Source: Geomesophilobacter sediminis
Lineage (GTDB): Bacteria > Desulfobacterota > Desulfuromonadia > Geobacterales > Geobacteraceae
Length of the DNA: 64,000 nt
Assembly: GCF_016458275.1 (NCBI RefSeq)
Contig: NZ_JAEMHM010000009.1
Span: 217,552 to 281,551 of the forward strand
Direction: 5' to 3'
Under the pieces are notes generated by a model, which was given only the letters and a program-made list of their open reading frames with translations, was not told where the DNA came from and made no database searches. The translations under genes were made by a program, and so were the position numbers. Each line of letters opens with the position of its first letter. Positions within the stretch are counted from its first letter, which is position 1. Positions 35,176-44,146 of this stretch are shown here, one piece after another.

Positions 35176-37566
35176 TCACGCCACGATCAGCGCCGGTATC
35201 TTCCCCTTCACATAGCTGAGCCCCAGCTTCTTGAGCGTCGCCTCGGTCGGCATGCCGGTCTCCCGGTCCCAGCCGAGCTGTTCGTAGAGGAGCTCCTTCG
35301 CCTTTTCCATGTCCTCGCGGCTCATCAGCTGCGTGGTCCCCTGGAAGGCGACCTCCTTGGCCGGGTAGGCATCGGTGTTTCCCGATACCGCATTGGGGAT
35401 CCCGGTGCCGGGGCCGCGCACCGGACCCGTGGTGGTGTCGCCGACCTTGTCGAACATCCAGTCGTTCATGTAGTCGTGATCGTGGCGCATGTTCACCTGG
35501 CCGGTCGGATTCTCCTTTTTCACGTGGTAATCCATGTGCCGCGCGGTGAGCGCCCTGAAGAGGGTGAGGAGCCGCAGCCCGATCAACTGGAACTGCTTGA
35601 GATCGACCTTGTCCCCGGTGACCGCGGCATAGAGGTCGGCATGCATGTTGATGTCGCCGCGGTACCCCCGGCTTTTGAGCGGCGACAGCCAGGCCGGCAG
35701 GGTCCAGTCGCACGAGATCATGGCGTTTTTCAGCTCCAGCTCCACCATGCAGGCCGCGGTGAAGGCCGCCATTCCGGCGGTCACCGGTTTATAACCGTCC
35801 ACCGACGAGGTGTGGCAGATGTCGCTGCCATTGGGGTCGTTGAATATGCCCGGGGCGGCAGGTGATGCGAAAAGCTCCTTCATCAGCTGGTTCACCACGG
35901 CCAAGGGGGGCCCCACGGTGACGTTCTGGTGGGTATGGTTCATCGCGTCGCGGTTGTAGGTCATGTTGATCAGGCAGCCGATCTGGCCGAAGCTCTCGGC
36001 ACCGTGGTGCTTGGCGTGGTTCATCTTGAAGCTTAAGGATTTGGTGCAGTGGTTGTTGAAATAGCCGATCTCCGGCCATTTCTCGGCCCAGTAGGCCGGC
36101 CCGTTGGCGACCACGTCGGCGAAAACCGGGGTCTTGGAATAGATCTTCCCCCCGTTGGGGATGATCAGCTTGATGAGGTCCTGCTGGGCGGAGGGATCGC
36201 CCGCGTTGGCTTTGCCCCACGGGGAAGCCGGGGCGTAGGGGGTGCTCCCGGTTGGGTTGCCGGACAGGATGGCGAGCTCGGCGGCGGGAAGGCGGTTTTG
36301 GAACGGGGTCTTGCCGACGAAGGAGGCAGGGAGCATGAGGGCCTTGCATTCGGCGGCGGACATCACGTGGCTTTGGGCCCAGTTGTAGCAGACCGCCCAC
36401 TGCCCGTAGTCGTGCCAGAAGCCGTAATCGGAGGTCAAGTTGGTGCTCATCTGGGAGTTGATCAGGTTACTGTCCTGGCTCCCGGGGACGGTCTTCATGA
36501 TTGAAGAGAGGATGGTGTTGCCGGTGCAGGTGTTCTCGTTGTAGCGGGAGACGCCGTACTGCTCCAGTTGCGGCACGTCGGTCGCGATGTGGCAGCGGAC
36601 CGGGCAGTGCAGGCAGCCGTTCATCTTCACCGTGTGGTTGGCTCCCGGCAGCCCGAAATCCTTGTATCCCTTGTGGGTGCGCCGCCCCATCTTGTTCTGC
36701 GGCCTCGGGCAGTCCCCCGGCAGGGGATGCTCGAAATCGGTGCAGTAGCCGGTCTCCACCGGCGGTGAGGCCGCCCCCCAAAAGAGCCCCCTGTCCGCGG
36801 TCCAGCGCGAGGCGCTGTCGTAGTACTCGGCCCAGGGCTGCTTGTTCATCGGAACCACGTGGTTGTTGTTGGCCCCCATCAGGCTCAGCCAGTAGTAGTT
36901 CAGCTTCTTCCAGGTCTTGACGTCGGTGGCGATCCGGACCGAGCCGGTCCCTTTGACCCCGATCGCCTTGAGGTTCTTGGAACCCATGACGCTCCCCAGG
37001 CCGCCCCCTCCCGCCGAGTGATGCCGGTCGCTGATGATGCAGGAGAGCCGGCAGAGGTTTTCCCCCGCCTGCCCGATGGCGGCGACATGGGCGTCCGAGC
37101 CCATCTCCGTGCAGATCGCCGTGGCGGTGCGGTAGGTGCCGTTTCCCCAAAGCTCGGAGGCATCCTCGATGGAGACCTCGTCGTCGACGATCCTGATCCA
37201 GACCGGTGCGGCAGCTTTCCCCTGGATGATCAGGGAGTCCCATCCGGCGTACTTAAGCTCCGGGCCCCAGGCGCCCCCCATGTGCCCGGCCCCGGGAAGG
37301 TCGTTGATATGCACCGGCATCAGCGAGGTGACCACCATCCGGCCGGAAGAAGGGGCTCCGCAGCCGGTGAGCGGACCGACGCCGAAAACGATCCGGTTCT
37401 CCGGGTCCCACGCCTTGGTTCCCGGCGGCACCTCATCCCACAACACCTTCCAGCCGATGCCGGTTCCGCCCAGGTATTCCTTGTATTTCATCGTCTCTTC
37501 AGTGGTGATCGCACCGGTCGACAGATCGATGCGCAAGATCTTTCCCGTCCATCCGCCGTATCGCAT
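35176..37566 (-). CDS. Tungsten-type aldehyde:ferredoxin oxidoreductase family enzyme
   Basis: A 796-residue enzyme, longer than archaeal AOR (about 600) and nearer YdhV-type members. AOR motifs are RYGGWTGKILRIDLSTG, EYLGGTGIGWKVLWDE, GPLTGCGAPSSGRMVVTS and SAGGGGLGSVMGSKNLKAIGVKG. CLHCPVRC supplies three of the [4Fe-4S] ligands. It oxidises aldehydes or reduces acids with a W/Mo-bispyranopterin. No signal peptide is present. The ATG at 37566 follows AAGGAGG. It is co-transcribed with the Tat ferredoxin upstream (47-base gap). Confidence 0.88.
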   Translation of the reverse strand: MRYGGWTGKILRIDLSTGAITTEETMKYKEYLGGTGIGWKVLWDEVPPGTKAWDPENRIVFGVGPLTGCGAPSSGRMVVTSLMPVHINDLPGAGHMGGAWGPELKYAGWDSLIIQGKAAAPVWIRIVDDEVSIEDASELWGNGTYRTATAICTEMGSDAHVAAIGQAGENLCRLSCIISDRHHSAGGGGLGSVMGSKNLKAIGVKGTGSVRIATDVKTWKKLNYYWLSLMGANNNHVVPMNKQPWAEYYDSASRWTADRGLFWGAASPPVETGYCTDFEHPLPGDCPRPQNKMGRRTHKGYKDFGLPGANHTVKMNGCLHCPVRCHIATDVPQLEQYGVSRYNENTCTGNTILSSIMKTVPGSQDSNLINSQMSTNLTSDYGFWHDYGQWAVCYNWAQSHVMSAAECKALMLPASFVGKTPFQNRLPAAELAILSGNPTGSTPYAPASPWGKANAGDPSAQQDLIKLIIPNGGKIYSKTPVFADVVANGPAYWAEKWPEIGYFNNHCTKSLSFKMNHAKHHGAESFGQIGCLINMTYNRDAMNHTHQNVTVGPPLAVVNQLMKELFASPAAPGIFNDPNGSDICHTSSVDGYKPVTAGMAAFTAACMVELELKNAMISCDWTLPAWLSPLKSRGYRGDINMHADLYAAVTGDKVDLKQFQLIGLRLLTLFRALTARHMDYHVKKENPTGQVNMRHDHDYMNDWMFDKVGDTTTGPVRGPGTGIPNAVSGNTDAYPAKEVAFQGTTQLMSREDMEKAKELLYEQLGWDRETGMPTEATLKKLGLSYVKGKIPALIVA

Positions 37567-37613
37567 CTTCAGCCTCCTTGTGGGTGACTGCAACGCCCGC
37601 TTCGGATACCAGG

Positions 37614-38396
37614 TCAGTGACACTCCTTGCAGCTTTCGGCGACCGCCGCCGTCAGCCGAACCGAGGCGGGAACCGTCTGGCGCGGCGGAATGGTTTTAGT
37701 CAGATCGGACCACTTGCGATAGGTGAGCGCGCCGGAGGGACAGGCCTGGACGCACTCGGGGTTCCCGTTGCACAGGGTACACTTGGTGGCCTTGCTCCCT
37801 TTGCCGTTGGCCGGACCGGTGAGCGAGATCATCCCCCAGGGGCAGGCCTGCACGCAGATGCCGCACCCCTCGCATTTCTTCACGTCGACCACCCGGGCGT
37901 TGACCGGGGCGAGCGCCTCGATCGCGTCGTGGGGGCAGGCCAGCTGGCAGGGAACCGGATGCGGGCACTGCCGGCAGGTGTCCTGGATGGTCCGGAAGTT
38001 GCCGAAGTCGCCGTTGCCGGTTTGATACCCGTTCATCCGCACCCCTTCCACGCCGAACTGCACGTTGCGGGCGACCTTCACCCGGGAAATCGAGGGCCGG
38101 GCGATCCCTTCGTGGTAGCCGGTGCAGGCGGCCTCGCAGCGCCGGCACCCCGTGCACAGGGTCGGATCGCCGACGACCATCCCCAGCGCGTTGGCGACGT
38201 AGATCTTGCGCGGCGCCGCCCCGGCTGCCGCAGAAGTCCCTCCCATGATGCAGAAGGCGGTCACCCCCAGGCTGAACGCACCGGTAGCGATCAGGAAGTC
38301 CCTCCTGCTGATGTACTTGTGGATCAGATCCGCAATTTCGCCGGATGACGCCTCTTTGCCCGGATCTTCGGAAACCGCATCACGTGGCTCTTTCAT
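37614..38396 (-). CDS. Tat-signal ferredoxin with four [4Fe-4S] sites, partner of the aldehyde oxidoreductase
   Basis: A 260-residue electron-transfer protein. Residues 25-60 hold a Tat signal (ISRRDFLIATGAF) after an unusually long charged N-region. Four cluster motifs follow: CTGCRRCEAAC, CRQCPHPVPCQLAC, CEGCGICVQAC and CTLCNGNPECVQAC, as in YdhX/DmsB-like proteins. The last five residues are CKECH, a heme-c type motif. The ATG at 38396 follows AGGAGG at 6 bases. It is the first gene of the pair, and E. coli ydhX/ydhV is a comparable partnership. Confidence 0.85.
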   Translation of the reverse strand: MKEPRDAVSEDPGKEASSGEIADLIHKYISRRDFLIATGAFSLGVTAFCIMGGTSAAAGAAPRKIYVANALGMVVGDPTLCTGCRRCEAACTGYHEGIARPSISRVKVARNVQFGVEGVRMNGYQTGNGDFGNFRTIQDTCRQCPHPVPCQLACPHDAIEALAPVNARVVDVKKCEGCGICVQACPWGMISLTGPANGKGSKATKCTLCNGNPECVQACPSGALTYRKWSDLTKTIPPRQTVPASVRLTAAVAESCKECH

Positions 38397-38725
38397 GTGC
38401 ATCCTCCTTTGGCGCAGGATAAAAATCCGTCTGCCGTTGTCGCCGGCCGGCACCCCGTTTTTCCAAAAAAAGAAAAACAGCGATCCCTGCGGGGCGCCGG
38501 ATGATGCCGCTTGCGGTGCAACTGGAATTTCTGCCGGGTGGTGTTTTGGTGGGGTAGTGGTGTGGGCTGCTAATGACAAACACTTAAGATAGTCGGATTT
38601 TCCGCGTTGTAAACTCCGGGGCGATATTTGGGACCATCACGATGTCGCAGCCCCATGGAAAGGACCACGTCCCGATCGGTACCGCTGCCACCATGTTACC
38701 AAAGGTACCAAGGCCCCCCGAGCCG

Positions 38726-39757
38726 TCACGGGCTCGGTTTTCCCTTCAGCGCCCGGAAGCTCACCATCTCGCGGCGCTTTTCATCGTAGAGGTTGAACCT
38801 GACGCATTCAAGACTGGAGGCGATGGTCAGCGGTGGCACGGTCTGCAGCTCCGGGACTTCTTCGTAACATTTCTGCAGGTAATAGTTGGGGATCCCCGGC
38901 CGGGCGTGGTGCACGTGATGGAACCCGATGTTGCCGCTCAGCCACTGGAGCATTTTAGGCAACTGGTAAAAGGACGCCCCCTCCAGCGCCGCCCGCCAGG
39001 GGTTCCACTCGTTGTGCCGTGCCCAATATACCCCCTGGAACTGGTGCTGGATGTAAAAGAGCCAGACCCCGAAGGTGGCGGCGATAAACAGAATGGGGAG
39101 CTGCACCAGGACGTAGGTCTTGAAGCCGATGGTCCAGCCTGCCAGCGCCATTATGACCGCGATGGAAAGGTCGGTGTAGATCACGCTGTGGACGTCCTGC
39201 TTGTGCGCTCCCGGGCTGGGCCAGCGGTTGCGCAGCAAAAAGTAGTAGAGCGGACCGATGGTGAACATGATCCACGGGCTTCGGTACACCCGGTACTTCA
39301 GCCGCTCCCAGGGCGAAGCGGCCAGGTATTCCTCGACGGTCAGCGTGGTGATGTCACCGAAGCCGCGCCGATCGAGATCGCCGGCGGAGATATGATGTCC
39401 GGCATGGCTGCGCCGCCAGTCGTGAAAAGCGGTGAAGGTGAGAACGCCGCAGATGTATCCGATGTTGCGGTTCCAATGGGGCGAGTGCACGAAGCATCCA
39501 TGGGTGCAGTCATGAAAGAATATGAAGATGCGGACGAAGACCGCCGCAGCCCCCACGGCCAAGCCCAGCGTGATGCCGTACCCATAGCCGGCTTTCACGG
39601 TAAACACCATCAGGGTCAAGATGCAGAAATAGAGGATGAGCGTACTGAGGAGTTGCCAGGTAGCGATGCGGTTGTTCGGTTGGGCATACTTGCCGAGCGA
39701 TTGGTACCAGGCCGGCTTTTCCACGTGCGTGGCGACCAGGACGGGATTGAAAACCAT
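38726..39757 (-). CDS. Membrane fatty acid desaturase
   Basis: A 343-residue di-iron membrane enzyme with three His boxes: HDCTH, HAGHH and HHVHH. Hydrophobic helices lie between them in the order of acyl-lipid desaturases (delta-12/DesA-like). It uses O2, which is of note in a largely anaerobic lineage. The ATG at 39757 follows AAGGGGG. Single gene. Confidence 0.85.
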   Translation of the reverse strand: MVFNPVLVATHVEKPAWYQSLGKYAQPNNRIATWQLLSTLILYFCILTLMVFTVKAGYGYGITLGLAVGAAAVFVRIFIFFHDCTHGCFVHSPHWNRNIGYICGVLTFTAFHDWRRSHAGHHISAGDLDRRGFGDITTLTVEEYLAASPWERLKYRVYRSPWIMFTIGPLYYFLLRNRWPSPGAHKQDVHSVIYTDLSIAVIMALAGWTIGFKTYVLVQLPILFIAATFGVWLFYIQHQFQGVYWARHNEWNPWRAALEGASFYQLPKMLQWLSGNIGFHHVHHARPGIPNYYLQKCYEEVPELQTVPPLTIASSLECVRFNLYDEKRREMVSFRALKGKPSP

Positions 39758-39860
39758 GCTGAGCCCCCTTGAAATCGAGTCGAAATCCGGTCTCCAAGGA
39801 TAAATCAGAAATCGGTCTTGGAAAAGCCGCCGCCAGGGTCCACGACCACCCTCTCAGGGA

Positions 39861-40799
39861 TCACTTAGGTCCTGTCCCGTCAGGGGTTCCCGGAACCGAG
39901 GGAGGTGCCGTCCCCAAGGCCTGTCGGACCGCGTCATCGAAAGCCGTGAGCGGAAACGGCATCAGCATCCTGATCCGGTCGTCCCGGCAGATCACGTCGT
40001 TTTTCAACCCCTCGACGAGCGGAACGGCAACGGCCGGGTCGACCGGGGTAACCAGAACCACCCAGTACGAAGAGAGCCATGGGGTCAGGACCGGCACCGG
40101 GATCATCAGGGGATCCTTTCCCTGCAGACGGGCAAACCGCTTGATCATGTCGCGGTAGCTCAGGATTTCGGGGCCACCGATGTCAAAGGTCTCACCCGCG
40201 GTGCGCTCGTCGCCCAGGCAGCCGAGGAGGTACCGGATGACGTCGTCAACCGCGATCGGCTGGCACCTGGTGTAGACCCACCGGGGCACCACCATGACCG
40301 GCAACCGCTCCACCAGCGCCTTGACCATCTCGTAGGAGGCGCTCCCGGGACCGATGATCACCGCCGCCCGCAGCCAGGTCGTCAGGAAACGTCCGCTCCC
40401 GAGGATGTTCGCGACTTCGGCACGGCTGGCCAGGTGCTCGGAGAGTCCCGATCCGACATCCCCCAGCCCCCCGAGGTAAATCACCCTGCGCACGCCGGCC
40501 CGTTCCGCAGCCGCGGTGAAATTCTCGGCCGATTCCCGATCGCGCCGTTCGAAACCCACCCCACCCGCCATCGAGTGCACCAGGTAATACGCGGTATCGA
40601 TTCCCGCCACGGCCGCACCGAGAGTCTGTTTCTGCAGGAGATCCCCGGCAGCACGTTCGACCCCCTCCGGCAGTTTTGCCGCGGGGTGCCGGACCAGGCA
40701 CCGCACCTGATGCCCCTCAGCCACCAAAGCCCGTACCAGTCTGCCCCCGATGAACCCCGTTGCCCCGGTCACCAGCACCTTTCCCGAACCGACCTCCAT
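39861..40799 (-). CDS. NAD(P)-binding SDR/epimerase-like protein
   Basis: A 312-residue atypical short-chain dehydrogenase. The Rossmann motif TGATGFIGGRLVRAL (11-25) and AYYLVHSM lie where DUF2867-type and NDUFA9-like SDRs have theirs; the catalytic YxxxK is not evident. Such proteins often have structural or quinone-linked roles. The ATG at 40799 follows GAGGTGG. It lies upstream of the desaturase on the same strand (103-base gap). Confidence 0.75.
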   Translation of the reverse strand: MEVGSGKVLVTGATGFIGGRLVRALVAEGHQVRCLVRHPAAKLPEGVERAAGDLLQKQTLGAAVAGIDTAYYLVHSMAGGVGFERRDRESAENFTAAAERAGVRRVIYLGGLGDVGSGLSEHLASRAEVANILGSGRFLTTWLRAAVIIGPGSASYEMVKALVERLPVMVVPRWVYTRCQPIAVDDVIRYLLGCLGDERTAGETFDIGGPEILSYRDMIKRFARLQGKDPLMIPVPVLTPWLSSYWVVLVTPVDPAVAVPLVEGLKNDVICRDDRIRMLMPFPLTAFDDAVRQALGTAPPSVPGTPDGTGPK

Positions 40800-41057
40800 A
40801 GCGCCACCTCACGTGCATGGGCAGAAGCTCGCCCACGATAAATAGTGCCAAGTCTCGCATAAGATGTCACTGGAGCAAGCTCTCGTCCCCCGGCCCGTTC
40901 GACAGCCGGAGCAGCCCGAGGGGACATCGGTTACGTGCTGCATCCCCATCGGTCGCCCCCCTCTACAAAACCACACCATTGATGGTTGGGCTACCACGAG
41001 AGCAGTCATCCCGGACCGGTCCCCCGCGACCGAATAACTCACGATTTCTCGAGAAAA

Positions 41058-41096
41058 GAAAAGGGAACGGGCATTTTTCAGCCGGTTCCCTTTAAT
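41058..41096 (-). terminator. Probable terminator in the gap between the SDR and LprI-like genes
   Basis: aaagggaacgggc / gccggttcccttt stem with an 8-base loop. It ends the LprI-like gene on the minus strand. The rest of the 40800-41124 gap shows no gene. Confidence 0.6.
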
Positions 41097-41124
41097 TCGC
41101 CTGGTCAATAAGGAGCGCCTTGGC

Positions 41125-41556
41125 TTACAGTTCCAGATCGGCCAGGAATCTCTCGAACTGCAGCACACGATTCTTCAGCTGGTCATAGGCAAAGGCATCG
41201 AGATTCACCAACTGGGCGGTCCCCCCCTCGGACGGGTCCAAGGCAAACGAGAGATCCCGTTCGGCCTTGGCGTAGGTAAGCCATTGCCTCTGGGCGTTTC
41301 TGAGTACCGCCTGCTTTTCCGGCGGCAGTTTCGAAAGCAGCTCCTGATAGACCGCATTGAGACGCTTGTCCATCTTCTTGCTGGCCTCGCCCGCACAATC
41401 CCTCAGCTCGAAGGTCACCTCACCCGCCCGCTCGATACAGCTGATGTATGCCGAATCAATGCGCTCGGTCTCCGACGGTTGCGGCGCAGCCTGAACCATC
41501 GTCGCCGCAGTGAGCAGAAAAAACGACGTCAGACACCAAACCACCAATGCACGCAT
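41125..41556 (-). CDS. LprI-like (DUF1311) exported protein
   Basis: A 143-residue protein with signal peptide (LVVWCLTSFFLLTAATMVQA). The family pattern is clear: two Cys (YISCIERAGE, LRDCAGEASKKMDKRLNAVYQELL) and PPEKQAVLRNAQRQWLTYAKAE. Some members inhibit lysozyme. The ATG at 41556 follows GGGGGAGGGG. Confidence 0.8.
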   Translation of the reverse strand: MRALVVWCLTSFFLLTAATMVQAAPQPSETERIDSAYISCIERAGEVTFELRDCAGEASKKMDKRLNAVYQELLSKLPPEKQAVLRNAQRQWLTYAKAERDLSFALDPSEGGTAQLVNLDAFAYDQLKNRVLQFERFLADLEL

Positions 41557-41721
41557 GAAAGCCCCTCCCCCGGAGCAGGAATGAATCAAAGCCGATGGAA
41601 ATGCCGGCAGAAGTCGAAACCGGTTCCGGTCAAGCGGTCCTGCATAGTGGCCGAGAAATATGCAAACAGTGTGGACGAGCTGAAGCTCACGGCAACAAAA
41701 CGTGCCGACGGCCAGGCGGTG

Positions 41722-42879
41722 CTACCCGAAGATGCGGTGGGCCCTCTGCATGTTGGCCGCTATGTCCAGCCCCTTCGCGCAACGGGCGACGCATCCGGCG
41801 CAGTCCAGACAGGTCGAGGCGGAAGCGGTGCGGGGAAGCTCCCGGTAGGTAGCGGCAGCCAGGGCAGGTTCGCGGTACCCCTCGGCGTACATGAGGGCCC
41901 GGTTGACCGTGCCGATCTCCACACCCCGGGGACAGCCCCCTTCGCAGCTGCCGCACAGGCGGCAAAAGCGCGCTTCGACCGCGGCACCGTAGGCAGCGAG
42001 GGTTCTCCGATCCGCGGCGGTAAGCGGCAGCCCCATGACGGCGATGTCGTGCCTGAGCTCGGTGAGATCCCTCATGCCGGGAACCGCCAGGGCGACGTGG
42101 GGATCCTCGAGCGCCCATTTGAGCGCGGCCTGATGCGGGGAGAGGGAACCGAGCGCCGAGACCGCGTAGCCGCCGGCCTGGGTCTTCATGGCGACGACCC
42201 CCATGCCGGTCTGGGCGGCGCGGGCGATGGCCTTGCCGACCGCCGGGTCGCTCTTGAAGTTGTAGGCCACCAGCACCGTGTCGAAGAAGCGGGTCCGGTC
42301 ATCGGCCAGGGCGTTCACCACGCCGGCGGGGTCCTTGTGCACCGCGGCCCCGAAGAAGCGTACCTTTCCCTGGCGCTTCAGGGTCTCGAACGCCTCGCGC
42401 GGTTCGGGGCGGAAGATCCGTTTCGGATCGGCATTGGCATCGAGTTGGATGACGTCGATGTAGTCGGTCTGCAGCGCCTTGAGGCTCGCCTCCACATCCC
42501 TCATGATCGCTTCCTTGGTATTTACCTCGGTCTGGATCTTGGTGGCAACGTACACCTTGTCGCGCAATCCCTTGAGCGCCCGCCCCACGATCTCCTCGTT
42601 CTTCCCCGACATGTATTTGCGCGAGGTGTTGACGTAGTTGACGCCGTGCTCGAAGGCGATCCGCATCACCTCCGGTTCCGGCGTGAGCATGGCGCCGAAG
42701 CCGACGATGCAGACCTTCATGCCGGTGCGCCCCAGGGTCCGGTAGACCGGAGCGGGAAAGGTGAACGCTTCCGGGCGCTCCTGTGCGTACGCCATGGCGG
42801 CGTCGGCGAGCACCCTGGTGGCGAGGACGGTGGACGTGGTGCCGACCAGCCCGAGTTTGAGAAATTTTCTCCGGTTCAT
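41722..42879 (-). CDS. Tat-exported aldo/keto reductase with two C-terminal [4Fe-4S] motifs
   Basis: A 385-residue fusion. The Tat signal MNRRKFLKLGLVG leads to an AKR TIM barrel (YRTLGRTGMKVCIVGFGAML, NYVNTSRKYMSGKNEEIVGRAL). The catalytic Tyr falls in SRKYMSG. The C-terminal domain has CRLCGSCEGGCPRG and CLDCAGCVARCAKG. This group is common in anaerobes and links a carbonyl substrate to a ferredoxin-like relay. Export by Tat is the unusual part. The ATG at 42879 follows AAGGGAG. Confidence 0.85.
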   Translation of the reverse strand: MNRRKFLKLGLVGTTSTVLATRVLADAAMAYAQERPEAFTFPAPVYRTLGRTGMKVCIVGFGAMLTPEPEVMRIAFEHGVNYVNTSRKYMSGKNEEIVGRALKGLRDKVYVATKIQTEVNTKEAIMRDVEASLKALQTDYIDVIQLDANADPKRIFRPEPREAFETLKRQGKVRFFGAAVHKDPAGVVNALADDRTRFFDTVLVAYNFKSDPAVGKAIARAAQTGMGVVAMKTQAGGYAVSALGSLSPHQAALKWALEDPHVALAVPGMRDLTELRHDIAVMGLPLTAADRRTLAAYGAAVEARFCRLCGSCEGGCPRGVEIGTVNRALMYAEGYREPALAAATYRELPRTASASTCLDCAGCVARCAKGLDIAANMQRAHRIFG

Positions 42880-43075
42880 GCCGCTCCCTTGTTCCCGACG
42901 GCTCATGCCACTCCCCCTTGCCGCAAATTGTCCGTTACGCCCCGGCTGCGCAACATACCATGCCCGGTTAGCGGGCATCAATGCAAATCAACCACCATTG
43001 CGGTGTCTGGGACATGGGTTTCCCATCCCCAGACGAGAGAAGATCCCTTTTTGCAAGCGGGCTAATTTTTGGTTA

Positions 43076-43232
43076 GAGCGGCATTCCGGTCGCTGTAGCT
43101 GCTTACCCTGTGGGAGCGCCTTTCCAGGCGCGATCGGCGCAGCCGTAAGGCAAAAAAAAAAATCGCGGCCGGAATGCCGCTCCTCCAGCATGAATTTACC
43201 CTCACCTGTAGGAGCGGCATTCCGGTCGCGAT
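43076..43232. repeat. Cluster of four REP-like palindromes
   Basis: Four units: agcggcattccggtcgct (43077), gtgggagcgcctttccaggc (43110 on), an inverted atcgcggccggaatgccgct (43162 on) and gtaggagcggcattccggtc (43208 on). They share the core GTRGGAGCG-N-TTCC-N-CGCGAT, with a GTRG head next to a GC palindrome as in REPs of pseudomonads. This fills most of the 397-base gap. Confidence 0.7.
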
Positions 43233-43276
43233 CAGTTCACCTTGAATGGGGAAGGTAACGGCGGCACTGCCATCCG

Positions 43277-43432
43277 TCAGCCCACGTCGAGGCTGCGCCC
43301 ACCGCTGCGGTAGGTCTCCGAGTCCATGACGACGTAGCCGCTGGGGATCCGGCCGCTCGGGATGGCGTCGCCATCGAGACGGTCGGCATAAGAGCTCGCG
43401 CCGTTGCTGGCAAAGGTTGCGGAGCGGGTCAT
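43277..43432 (-). CDS. Possible small protein after the response regulator
   Basis: A 51-codon frame (MTRSATFASNGASSYADRLDGDA..., ending GGRSLDVG) starts two bases after the regulator's stop codon, allowing translational coupling. Composition is polar, with no membrane helix. No family recognised and no independent ribosome site. Confidence 0.3.
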   Translation of the reverse strand: MTRSATFASNGASSYADRLDGDAIPSGRIPSGYVVMDSETYRSGGRSLDVG

Positions 43433-43434
43433 CC

Positions 43435-43824
43435 CTACGTGCCTGAGGGTGAATCGGCTTTTGCCAGCAGGGCCCCCACCGTTCTGGGCAAAATCACGTC
43501 GAGATCCTCGTCTTTGGCGATGATGGCATCCATGGAATATTCCAGGCGCAGCGGCGGCGAATCGTCGCCGGTCAAAAGAACGAACGGGACGCTGAAACCG
43601 CGCTCGCGCAGGGCGAGGAAAAGCTGAATGCCGTTGATGCTCGGCATATTCAGATCGGAGATGACGATGCGGACCTCGGGATCGGAGGCCAGGATTCCCA
43701 GAGCCTCCATGCCGCTGTTGGCCAGGATGATTTCGTACTCCGGCTCCTCCAGGATCATGCCGGTCATCTCGGCGGTAAACGGATCGTCGTCGACGACCAG
43801 GACATGGGTTGCGGATGCGCTCAT
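43435..43824 (-). CDS. Single-domain response regulator
   Basis: A 129-residue receiver domain only. The acidic pocket is VVDDDPF, the phosphoacceptor Asp is in IVISDLNMPSINGIQLF, the conserved Thr in LLTGDD and the Lys in IIAKDED. With no output domain it must act by protein contact, like CheY or Spo0F. The ATG at 43824 follows GGGAGT. No kinase is adjacent; the hybrid kinase at 20192 and CheA are the kinases in the window. Confidence 0.85.
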   Translation of the reverse strand: MSASATHVLVVDDDPFTAEMTGMILEEPEYEIILANSGMEALGILASDPEVRIVISDLNMPSINGIQLFLALRERGFSVPFVLLTGDDSPPLRLEYSMDAIIAKDEDLDVILPRTVGALLAKADSPSGT

Positions 43825-44146
43825 AACACGACTCCCTGTTGTTAGTGAAAGGGCCAAGGACCTTTGTCGCCGGTCGGACCGGTGCTGCTCCGGGTTGCCG
43901 CACCGATCCGGAGCTTGGCAGCAGTACAAGGTATAAGGAGTCGGCAGGATTAATAAAAACTTTAGGAGAACCCCCGGGTTAATTGCTCCTTTGAAGTCGG
44001 TCCGTGGGATGCCGCAGTCGCCAGTATCTCCTGCCCCAATGACATCAAGCCGCCACCGCGGAAATCGCTTGATCAATGGTTAATTTTTGCTAATCTGTCC
44101 ACCTTCACCGTGAGGTAGTGAATCTCATGAGACGGAGGGACAGAAC

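Noticed and set aside
40817..41095. 92-codon plus-strand frame in the gap after the SDR gene
   Set aside because: No ribosome site, biased composition, and it runs through a terminator hairpin.
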